Shown piece after piece: positions 26,891 through 34,206 of a stretch of 64,000 nt of DNA (within the stretch, counting starts at the first letter, position 1; every line of letters starts with the position of its first letter). A program made the position numbers and the translations under genes. This stretch comes from Siphonobacter aquaeclarae (lineage in GTDB: Bacteria; Bacteroidota; Bacteroidia; Cytophagales; Spirosomataceae), in assembly GCF_900103285.1 (NCBI RefSeq), contig NZ_FNGS01000004.1, forward strand, positions 477,960 to 541,959, given 5' to 3'. The notes below the pieces were generated by a model, which worked only from the letters and a program-made list of their open reading frames with translations, ran no database searches and was not told where the DNA came from.

Positions 26891-26909
26891 TAAAACCTTG
26901 ATTCTTCCG
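26891..26909 (-). promoter_or_regulatory. Sequence block shared by the nir and nas leaders (nir copy)
   Basis: On the + strand this reads TAAAACCTTGATTCTTCCG. The nas leader carries the same block at 35714-35740, with one and seven bases inserted. Both copies lie 12-50 bases upstream of the first start codon of their operon and next to hairpins. A common regulator-binding or RNA element is inferred. Confidence 0.45.
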
Positions 26910-26919
26910 GAATATGTAA

Positions 26920-26941
26920 CGGATCAACGGAGAAGGATCCG
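26920..26941 (-). promoter_or_regulatory. Second hairpin in the nir leader
   Basis: CGGATC (minus strand, 26941-26936) pairs with GATCCG (26925-26920) around a 10-base loop. It lies between the TGGGGG-loop hairpin and the nirB start codon. Confidence 0.45.
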
Positions 26942-26955
26942 GCTCTTTTACTCAT

Positions 26956-26980
26956 CCGGCTGCGCCCCCACGCACCCGAA
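26956..26980 (-). promoter_or_regulatory. TGGGGG-hexaloop hairpin in the nir leader
   Basis: On the minus strand TGCG (26974-26971), loop TGGGGG (26970-26965) and CGCA (26964-26961) form a hairpin. It is extended past a single G-G mismatch by CGG/CCG (26978-26976 with 26959-26957). It lies about 83 bases before the nirB start codon. Three other hairpins with the same loop and different stems occur at the starts of the nas operon and cobA. Confidence 0.5.
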
Positions 26981-27041
26981 AAAAGAACCGGTTCCCCGAA
27001 AATCCACATATAAGTAGCTAGATGTTAGTACTTACATGATT

Positions 27042-27073
27042 CAAATATAAAGCAGTAGTTGTATTATACACAA
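27042..27073 (-). promoter_or_regulatory. Promoter of the nirBD-two-component unit
   Basis: On the minus strand TTG (27073-27071), a 21-base spacer and TATATTTG (27049-27042) form a near-ideal Bacteroidota promoter. Transcription would start near 27035, giving a leader of about 157 bases before nirB. The 316-base gap between nirB and cobA is AT-rich around this site and holds no gene. Confidence 0.65.
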
Positions 27074-27142
27074 GAAAATTCCGAAAAAATAAAATACTTC
27101 AGAATTTTAACAGAAAAATAGATAAAAACTCAAAATAATACA

Positions 27143-27150
27143 TACTTTTG
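27143..27150 (+). promoter_or_regulatory. -7 box of cobA
   Basis: TACTTTTG is an exact TAnnTTTG match 45 bases before the cobA start codon. No TTG is present at -33, so the promoter may need an activator. An inverted repeat GAATC-ATCC-GATTC (27157-27170) lies just downstream, in the short leader or as an operator. Confidence 0.55.
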
Positions 27151-27194
27151 ATAAACGAATCATCCGATTCAATAATAAGTAAAAATACTCATAT

Positions 27195-27947
27195 ATGAAT
27201 CCCAAACTGAGTCTGGTGGGGGCCGGACCCGGTGACGCGGAGCTCATCACGGTAAAAGGCATCCGGGCCCTTCAATTGGCCGACATTGTTTTATACGATG
27301 CCCTGAGCGCTGCGACGCTGCTGGATTACGTCCCCGAACACGCACCTACCCTGTATGTCGGCAAGCGCGCCGGCCGCCACAGCTACACGCAGGAACAAAT
27401 CAACGACCTCATCGTCGACTCCGCCTTCCGGTACGGACACGTGGTCCGGCTGAAAGGCGGCGACCCGTTTGTATTCGGCCGTGGAAACGAAGAGCTGGCT
27501 GCCGCCCGCGCCTTCGGGATTCCGTGCGACGTCATTCCGGGGGTTTCCAGTTGTATTTCCGTTCCTGCCCTGCAGGGTATTCCGGTAACGACCCGGGGTA
27601 TTTCCGATAGTTTCTGGGTGCTGACCGGCACGACCAAAAACCATGAACTCAGCCCGGATATCGCACTCGCGGCCCGGTCTGAAGCCACGGTTATCATCCT
27701 CATGGGTCTCCGGAAAATCCGGGAAATCAAAACCCTGTTTCAGGAAGCGGAAAAAGGCCGCACGCCGGTCGCCATTATCCGTGACGGATCGACCGCCCGG
27801 GAAAAATTGTACACCGGTATCGTGGATACGTTGCCGGACGAGCCGCTCCCCGGCTCCGGCCCCGGCGTGATCATCATCGGGGAGGTCGTCGCCTTGAGTC
27901 CTCACTTCGCTATCGAAAAGGCTTCTGCTTTTCTCCATACGCCCTGA
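27195..27947 (+). CDS. cobA: Uroporphyrinogen-III C-methyltransferase
   Basis: This 250-residue SUMT has the N-terminal LSLVGAGPGDAELITVKG, YDALS, the VRLKGGDPFVFGRGNEE motif, VIPGVSSCISVPA, GIPVTTRG and the C-terminal GEVV segment. It methylates uroporphyrinogen III twice with S-adenosylmethionine to give precorrin-2, the first step to siroheme for NirB. It is divergent from nirB, which suits co-regulation. The last 46 bases overlap the 3' end of the convergent rubredoxin-tailed gene. A hairpin with a TGGGGG loop lies within its first dozen codons. Confidence 0.95.
   Translation: MNPKLSLVGAGPGDAELITVKGIRALQLADIVLYDALSAATLLDYVPEHAPTLYVGKRAGRHSYTQEQINDLIVDSAFRYGHVVRLKGGDPFVFGRGNEELAAARAFGIPCDVIPGVSSCISVPALQGIPVTTRGISDSFWVLTGTTKNHELSPDIALAARSEATVIILMGLRKIREIKTLFQEAEKGRTPVAIIRDGSTAREKLYTGIVDTLPDEPLPGSGPGVIIIGEVVALSPHFAIEKASAFLHTP
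27211..27228 (+). promoter_or_regulatory. TGGGGG-hexaloop hairpin in the first codons of cobA
   Basis: GTCTGG (27211-27216), loop TGGGGG (27217-27222) and CCGGAC (27223-27228) form a 6-bp hairpin with one G-T pair, starting at base 17 of the gene. The position matches that of the hairpin in the first gene of the nas operon (base 16). Part of the loop encodes the conserved VGAG motif, so chance from coding constraint cannot be excluded. Confidence 0.4.
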
Positions 27948-29383
27948 TCGGCCGGAAGGTCGCTTTCCACTTCCCGGAAAGCGACCTTCGGACTGCTGCA
28001 AACCGGGCATTCATAGGTCTCTTCCAGTACGTCGAACGGCACGCCTGGCCCGATTCCGTTCGCTTCGTCTCCGAAAACCGGATCATAAATCGTCAGGCAT
28101 TCGGCACATTCATGAACATGGCGCACAGAAGCTACCGGCGCTTCCGGTACAAGCGGCTCTTCGGGTTCCTTCCAGGTGAGCGACGAATACCGGCGGCATA
28201 ACCGTTCCAGCTGAACCGCCACGTGTATCTTCCACAATCCCGATTCAAACAGTTGGTACTTCCGGGAATTCGGGTTGAACTCTTCGGTATGCCAGATGTC
28301 GTACCGGTAGAGAAACGCCCAGCCGGCAATTGCGAAGAGCGGCCGCTTCCGGACGAGTACGGAGCCGAATACTTCGGATCTCGGCCGGGTCTGGATACCA
28401 AAGCATAGTCCGAACGTGCGGGTATCGTTGCGTTCGAAAACGGCGAGAATGCGTTTTTTAAGACGGGCGCCTTCGTCGGAATCGTCCTCCGTCTGCCAGC
28501 ATAGTTCATTGGCGGCATGCCGGACGTTGATGGCATGCCGCCCGAGTACATGGCTCCAGGCTTCCCGATCGCTTTCCTGTATATTCTTAATAATCAGTGA
28601 TTTCCAGGGCGTCAGGCAGATTTGCCCTACTTTGGTCCGCAGGCACAGCCGGCAGATATCGAGCAGAAAGCGTATCGAGAAATACTCGTCCCGGCGGTAA
28701 ATACCCAGCCAGGTTTTGTTGCCATACCGGTTGAAGCCTTCGTAGTACGGCAGCATGAACTTCGGCAGTACCAGCTCTTCCCGGATGGGCTGGCTGATCC
28801 ACGCGTCGCCGGCAGCTTCGAGCAGGGCGTCTCCTGTCAAGGCTTCTTCGCCGATCATCGCCTCTTCCAGGCGGCGGCTCAGCTGGGCGATCTCATTGGA
28901 ATAGATCAGTACCGGCCAGCGGAAAATATCATTACGCCGGCGAAAACGAACATAGAGGTACCAGAACTGCTCCGTTGGTGAAGCAATGAAATTCAGGTTT
29001 CCCGTAAAAAACGGCGTAAAGCTCTGGCGATTATCTGAAATATTGATTTTCAACCGATTAGGACCTATTTGCTCGAACAGATCCTGGTAGACAGATTCCG
29101 TCAGCCAGGAGGTCGGGCCGAATACGTCTGCGCCGCAGTAGGAACTGATGAGGTTCGGATATTGATCGGTCTGGGTTTCGAAAGAACAGCCGGTTTGCTG
29201 CAACGCCGCTTCCAGCTCCCGCACCGACTCATGGTGCGCGACCAGTATCAGCTGCTGCCGCTGCCCGAAACGGACGTCGCGGACGCCCGCCTTCCAAGCC
29301 GCGCCCAGTATCTCCTGCAATACCCCGGGCGAGACGACGCCTCCCCACAAATTGACCTTGATCGTGTAGTAATCGCGCTGCAT
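27902..29383 (-). CDS. Rubredoxin-tailed protein with a degenerate nitrite/sulfite reductase fold
   Basis: The 493-residue protein begins with a ferredoxin-like half-domain of the nitrite/sulfite reductase family (GGVVSPGVLQEILGAAWKAG, residues ~14-33). A second similar half follows around residues 225-390. The siroheme-[4Fe-4S] pattern C-x5-C...C-x3-C is missing; only scattered Cys occur, including CRLCLRTKVGQIC. The C-terminus (about 425-470) is a rubredoxin domain with HECAEC and ECPVC as Fe ligands. It is the last gene of the porin-narK-nitrate reductase operon, six bases after the reductase. I infer an electron-transfer or assembly partner of the nitrate reductase. No function is established to my knowledge. 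Confidence 0.75.
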   Translation of the reverse strand: MQRDYYTIKVNLWGGVVSPGVLQEILGAAWKAGVRDVRFGQRQQLILVAHHESVRELEAALQQTGCSFETQTDQYPNLISSYCGADVFGPTSWLTESVYQDLFEQIGPNRLKINISDNRQSFTPFFTGNLNFIASPTEQFWYLYVRFRRRNDIFRWPVLIYSNEIAQLSRRLEEAMIGEEALTGDALLEAAGDAWISQPIREELVLPKFMLPYYEGFNRYGNKTWLGIYRRDEYFSIRFLLDICRLCLRTKVGQICLTPWKSLIIKNIQESDREAWSHVLGRHAINVRHAANELCWQTEDDSDEGARLKKRILAVFERNDTRTFGLCFGIQTRPRSEVFGSVLVRKRPLFAIAGWAFLYRYDIWHTEEFNPNSRKYQLFESGLWKIHVAVQLERLCRRYSSLTWKEPEEPLVPEAPVASVRHVHECAECLTIYDPVFGDEANGIGPGVPFDVLEETYECPVCSSPKVAFREVESDLPADQGVWRKAEAFSIAK

Positions 29384-29389
29384 GGCTGT

Positions 29390-32300
29390 TCAGGATGTTT
29401 GTACCTTTTCCAGAATGGCTCGTACTTCCGGCCGGCAGGACCCGCAACCGGTGCCGGCGCCGGTCGTCTTGCAGAGTTCGGTAAAATCGTGGCACCCGCC
29501 GCGAATCACCTTTTCGAGGTTTCCTTCGCCGACGTTGTTGCAGCTGCAAATCAGCTTGCCGCTGACCGGATCGGCCGTTTTGCCGCTTCGGAGCAGTTCC
29601 AGGCGTCTGTCAGACAACTCGGTTCCGTTGGCAATCAGCTCCCGGAATTCCAGAAACTCATTTTTGTCTCCGATGAGAATCGCGCCGACGAGCCGGTCGC
29701 GGTGCACCAGGCATTTCTTGTAGTAGCGCTTTGCCTTGTCGATAAAGACAATTTCTTCATAGGAGGTATCGGGCGCCTGGGTAATCCCCATCGACACCAG
29801 GTGCAACCCTTCCATTTTCAGGATATTAACCGATAAACTGCCCTTATAGGGCCTGGTCAGGTCTCCGGCGATGTAACGGGCGGCCGCCTCTGCCTGCTGT
29901 TCGGCGGCGACGGTAATCCCCCACATCTGCCCGCGCCACTGGGCTATTTCGCCGATGGCGAAAATGGCAGGGTCAGATGTTTGCAGGTAGTCGTTGACGA
30001 CGACGCCCCGGTTCATTTCCAGGCCGCAGTCCTGTGCCAGCTGGTGATTGGGTACGGTGCCGATGGCGGCGATAACGACTTCACAATCCACCCGACGACC
30101 GGAAGCAAGCCGAACGCCCTCCAGCTTTTCGGTTCCATAAAACGACTTGACTTCTTCGTTGAAAAATACCTCGCAACCCCGGTCCTGGATTTCCTGGGCC
30201 AGCAGTTCGCAACCCAGGGCATCGAGCTGCCGGTCCATAAAACGACTGCTGCGCTGCACAATCGTCACATCCACTTTCAGCTCCCGGAACGCAGCCGCCA
30301 GTTCCAGGCCGAGCAATCCCCCGCCGATGACGACCGCTCTCGGCGGGCGCCCCTCTTTCGGCGTCAGAAACGGCAGCAGGGTATCGGCGTCCAGGCGGCT
30401 CCGCATCGGAAAAATACCGGGCAGCTTCGGAAAATGAGCCGGCACAAACGCCTGGCTTCCGGCGGCCATGATGAGGCGGTCGTAGGCATGAATCTCTCCG
30501 CGGGAGTCGGTTACGGTTTTCTTTTCCCGATCGACAGAAACAATGGAAACACCTTTATGTACCTCAATACCAAGGGCTTCGAACTGGTCTTCCCGTAATT
30601 TCACCAGTTGCTCCCAGGTCTGCGCACCCATGATATAGTCGGGCAGCATGACGCGGTTGTAGAAGGGATATATCTCCCGGGAGAATACTGAAATTTCGTC
30701 GTCAGTATTCAACTGACGATAGGCCTGTACAAACCCCAGACCGGCTGAACCGGCTCCGATTACGATGATCTTTTCTTTGGGTTTGACGTAGCGTACTACC
30801 TCGACGGCGGTAAACTTGAAATCCGGCTCCTTCGATTTCGGGTCGAAGAGCGGATTAGTCAGGTTATTGGTGCGGTTCAGCACATCGCCGCCGATTTTGC
30901 CGAAGTGCATCGGCAGGAAGCAGACGCCGGGGCGTACTTCGTCGGTAATCCGGGCTTTGGCGCGGACCTGCCCCCGACGGCCGGAAACAACGACCACCGT
31001 ACCCTCGGTTATTCCACGCTCCGCAGCATCGTCCGGATGGATATCCAGAAAGGGTTCGCTGATGTGCTGAAGCAGTTTATTGACTTTTCCGGACCGCGTC
31101 ATGGTATGCCACTGGTCGCGGATACGCCCGGTGGTGAGGATAAGCGGGTAGTCCGGACTCAGGGGTTCTGAGGTGTTTTCATCCGGAACGCCGACCAGCC
31201 GTGCCCGGCCGCCCGGCGTCGGAAAGCGGTGATCGGTGAAAAGCCGCGGCGTACCTTCGCCGTTACGGAAGGGCCATTGTATCGACCTTCTTTCCTTCAG
31301 AATGGCATAGGAAAGGCCGGAAATATCGCATTCCGTTCCGGCCGTCGTTTTTACATGCTCTGCATAGATATCGGCAGGGCTTTCGTAGGAAAATGCTTCT
31401 CCCCAGCCCATCCGTCCCGCAAAATCCAGGATAATCTCAGCATCGGCGCGGGCCTCTCCCGGCGGGTCGAGTACTTTCGGGAGATGGGTAATGCGCCGTT
31501 CGGAATTGGTCATTGTCCCTTCCTTTTCCAGCCAGGTAGCGGCAGGGAGAACGATATCGGCATAAGCGAGGGTATCCGACCGGCTGGAAACATCCTGCAC
31601 CACCACCAGCCGGGCCTTTTGCAATGCCCTGGCTACACGGTCGGAATCCGGCAGGCTTACCATCGGGTTGGTACAGACGATCCAGATGGCTTTCATGCGG
31701 CCGTCGAGCAGGGCGTCGACCATCTCCGTCGCCGTCAGTCCGGGATTCGGATTGATAGGTACCGGCGCCTGCCAGAAGCGTTCGATCTCCGCGCGATGGC
31801 CGGCGTTGCCCAGGTCCCGGTGCGCCGGAAGCAGGTTGGCCAGGCCGCCTACTTCCCGCCCGCCCATGGCATTCGGCTGGCCGGTCAGGGAAAATGGTCC
31901 GTTTCCCGGCTTGCCGATGCGCCCGGTCAGGAGGTTGAGGGCGATCAGCGAGACATTTTTGTTGACGCCGATGACGGACTGGTTCAGCCCCATCGTCCAC
32001 AACGTCATAAAACCACGGGAAGCATGGATATACCGGGCCGCGAGACGCAGGTCTTCTTCCGGAAGCCCGCAGGCATCAGCAGCTTCCGCTACGGTCCGCC
32101 GGAACGCCGCTTCCCGGAAGGTATCGAAACCTTCGGTATGGTCGTGGATAAAGTCCCGGTCGATCCATCCGTTTTCAATCAGGATACGTGCCAGAGCCAG
32201 GTACAGGGTCACATCGGTACCGGGCCGCAGCGGCAGGTGCAGATCGGCGACGGAGGCTGTTTGCGTACGTCGCGGATCGACAACGATGATCTTCACCTCG

Positions 32301-32896
32301 GGATTCCGCTGCTTGTTGGCCTCCATGCGCCGCCAGATAACCGGATGCGCCCAGGCGGCGTTCGAGCCCGCTACGAAAAAGCAATCGGCGATATCCAGGT
32401 CTTCGTAGCTGACCGGCACGGAATCTTCCCCAAGGGTCATTTTGTAGCCCACAACCGCCGAGGACATACACAGGCGGGAGTTGGTATCGATGTTGTTCGA
32501 CCCGACAAACCCTTTCATCAGTTTATTGATGACGTAGTACTCCTCCGTCAGGCATTGCCCGGAAATGTAAAAACCGACCGAATCCGGACCGTACTGCCCG
32601 ATCAACCTATTGAATATGCGGGCAGTACGGTCAAGGGCATTCTCCCAGGAAACCCGCTGCATCGGCATGGACCTGTTCATCCTCATCTGCGGATAGAGAA
32701 GACGGTCGCTGTCGTCCATCGCCGTATAATGCAGGTTCATGCCCTTCGAGCAGAGCATTCCTTTGCTCGACGGATGCGTTTCGTCGCCCCGCACATGCAA
32801 AGCGCCGTTCCCCTTGTCGGTGAGGACAATACCACACCCGACCCCGCAGTAGCAGCAGGTGGTTTTGTGTTCGGTTTCGTTCGGACGGCGCGACAT
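29390..32896 (-). CDS. nasA: Assimilatory nitrate reductase fused to its FAD reductase
   Basis: The 1168-residue cytoplasmic protein joins three units. Residues 1-~700 are a molybdopterin guanine dinucleotide oxidoreductase with [4Fe-4S] ligands Cys14, Cys17, Cys21 and Cys49 and Mo ligand Cys143 (NSRLCMSS). Residues ~708-1080 are an FAD/NAD(P)-binding reductase with IVIGAGSAGLG (about 711) and VVIGGGLLGLE (about 847). Residues 1115-1156 are a BFD [2Fe-2S] domain with Cys1117, Cys1119, Cys1151 and Cys1154. In classical systems (NasA plus NasB/NasC) the reductase is a separate chain, so this protein could carry NAD(P)H electrons to nitrate by itself. It follows narK by 11 bases. Confidence 0.92.
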   Translation of the reverse strand: MSRRPNETEHKTTCCYCGVGCGIVLTDKGNGALHVRGDETHPSSKGMLCSKGMNLHYTAMDDSDRLLYPQMRMNRSMPMQRVSWENALDRTARIFNRLIGQYGPDSVGFYISGQCLTEEYYVINKLMKGFVGSNNIDTNSRLCMSSAVVGYKMTLGEDSVPVSYEDLDIADCFFVAGSNAAWAHPVIWRRMEANKQRNPEVKIIVVDPRRTQTASVADLHLPLRPGTDVTLYLALARILIENGWIDRDFIHDHTEGFDTFREAAFRRTVAEAADACGLPEEDLRLAARYIHASRGFMTLWTMGLNQSVIGVNKNVSLIALNLLTGRIGKPGNGPFSLTGQPNAMGGREVGGLANLLPAHRDLGNAGHRAEIERFWQAPVPINPNPGLTATEMVDALLDGRMKAIWIVCTNPMVSLPDSDRVARALQKARLVVVQDVSSRSDTLAYADIVLPAATWLEKEGTMTNSERRITHLPKVLDPPGEARADAEIILDFAGRMGWGEAFSYESPADIYAEHVKTTAGTECDISGLSYAILKERRSIQWPFRNGEGTPRLFTDHRFPTPGGRARLVGVPDENTSEPLSPDYPLILTTGRIRDQWHTMTRSGKVNKLLQHISEPFLDIHPDDAAERGITEGTVVVVSGRRGQVRAKARITDEVRPGVCFLPMHFGKIGGDVLNRTNNLTNPLFDPKSKEPDFKFTAVEVVRYVKPKEKIIVIGAGSAGLGFVQAYRQLNTDDEISVFSREIYPFYNRVMLPDYIMGAQTWEQLVKLREDQFEALGIEVHKGVSIVSVDREKKTVTDSRGEIHAYDRLIMAAGSQAFVPAHFPKLPGIFPMRSRLDADTLLPFLTPKEGRPPRAVVIGGGLLGLELAAAFRELKVDVTIVQRSSRFMDRQLDALGCELLAQEIQDRGCEVFFNEEVKSFYGTEKLEGVRLASGRRVDCEVVIAAIGTVPNHQLAQDCGLEMNRGVVVNDYLQTSDPAIFAIGEIAQWRGQMWGITVAAEQQAEAAARYIAGDLTRPYKGSLSVNILKMEGLHLVSMGITQAPDTSYEEIVFIDKAKRYYKKCLVHRDRLVGAILIGDKNEFLEFRELIANGTELSDRRLELLRSGKTADPVSGKLICSCNNVGEGNLEKVIRGGCHDFTELCKTTGAGTGCGSCRPEVRAILEKVQTS

Positions 32897-32907
32897 AGCA
32901 ATGAATA

Positions 32908-34191
32908 TCAGGCGAGTACGGTCTCTTCAACCGACTCGGTTTTTCCGGAGAAATTCACAAAAAAGCAGAACAGGGCGATTCCGGCGATGGCAAAGCCGAT
33001 GTAGCGGAAGGCGTCGGCATAGGTCAGGCTTTCCGATTTGAACAGAAAGCCCATCAGTACGCCGCCGAGGTTACCGCCCGCGCCGACAATCCCGGAAATC
33101 CAGCCGACAGACGACGGATTCACGAAGGGTACGATGGCGTAGTTTCCGCCGTTGGCCATTTTCAGGAAGAGGGCAAACGTCAGCATGGAAACGATCGCGG
33201 CCGTCAGGTTGCCGGCTTGTGCAAACAGCAGCAGCCCCAGGCCTTCAAGCAGCAGCAATACGGCCAGTAAAACGCCCTTGCCCCGCATGCCATACCGGAC
33301 CGAAACCTTGTCGGCAGCCACGCCCCCGAGCGCCCGGGCAAACAGGTTCATGAATCCGAAAATCCCGGCCCAGAACCCGGCTGAGGCCTGGGATAGTCCG
33401 AACGTGTCAACAAAATGGAGCGCCGCGACGCCGTCGAACGTAATCTCCATCCCGAACGACGCTGCATATGCCAGAAACAGTGCCCATACCCGGATATCCG
33501 CTGAGATTGTCCGGAAGCCTCCGGATTTTTTTACGGCCTTTTTCGCGGGAAGGTCTTCCAGGTTACCGGCCGGTGTGTCTTTCGTGAAGCGATAGTAGAG
33601 AAACGCCATCAGCAGCATCGCCGTGCCCGGCACGACCATCGCAATACGCCAGGCGGCGTGCGGGGTATAGCCCGCGCCGACGATTCCGGCGAAGATCAGC
33701 GGCATGACCATATTGGTGACGCCGCCGCCGAGGTTTCCCCAGCCACCGGCGACGGCATTGGCGGTGCCTTTGATCGCCGGTGCAAACATGACTGAGGTGT
33801 GGTACTGCGTGACGACGAACGAGGCGCCGATCACGCCGATCCCGAGACGAAACAGCAGAAAAGAGGTGTAGTCGTGTGCCAGCCCCACGCCCATCACCGG
33901 AACAGCACCGACGACAAGCAGCAGGGTATAGCTTTTCCGTGGTCCCCAGACGTCGCACAGCCAGCCCATGAGCAGGCGAGCGAAAATCGTCATCGAAACG
34001 GCGGCGATGATGGTATTTCCGACCTGCGCCTTGGTCAGTCCGAGGTCGGCCCGGATCGTCGGCATCAGCGGCGCCAGGCCAAACCAGCCGAAAAAGCACA
34101 GGAAAAAGGTCATCCAGGTAAGGTGGAACGTACGCATTTGTACGCCCGAAAAGGAAAACAGGCGGAGTGACTCCAACGGTGACGTATTCAT
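32908..34191 (-). CDS. narK: Nitrate/nitrite MFS transporter NarK
   Basis: This 427-residue, 12-TM inner-membrane transporter of the major facilitator family has both nitrate-signature motifs, GGWGNLGGGVTNMVMP in the fifth-helix region and GIVGAGGNLGGVLMGF in the eleventh. The residues Arg, Asn and Gly lining the substrate path of NarK-type carriers are in place. It would bring nitrate into the cytoplasm for the reductase encoded 11 bases downstream. A short cytoplasmic N-terminal extension (MNTSPLESLRLF) precedes TM1. It lies 15 bases after the porin gene in the same operon. Confidence 0.95.
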   Translation of the reverse strand: MNTSPLESLRLFSFSGVQMRTFHLTWMTFFLCFFGWFGLAPLMPTIRADLGLTKAQVGNTIIAAVSMTIFARLLMGWLCDVWGPRKSYTLLLVVGAVPVMGVGLAHDYTSFLLFRLGIGVIGASFVVTQYHTSVMFAPAIKGTANAVAGGWGNLGGGVTNMVMPLIFAGIVGAGYTPHAAWRIAMVVPGTAMLLMAFLYYRFTKDTPAGNLEDLPAKKAVKKSGGFRTISADIRVWALFLAYAASFGMEITFDGVAALHFVDTFGLSQASAGFWAGIFGFMNLFARALGGVAADKVSVRYGMRGKGVLLAVLLLLEGLGLLLFAQAGNLTAAIVSMLTFALFLKMANGGNYAIVPFVNPSSVGWISGIVGAGGNLGGVLMGFLFKSESLTYADAFRYIGFAIAGIALFCFFVNFSGKTESVEETVLA

Positions 34192-34206
34192 AGCAGGGAT
34201 GCGTTT

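Noticed and set aside
31229-33004. A 591-codon plus-strand frame opposite the nitrate reductase and narK
   Set aside because: It is antisense to well-supported genes and has no recognisable motif.
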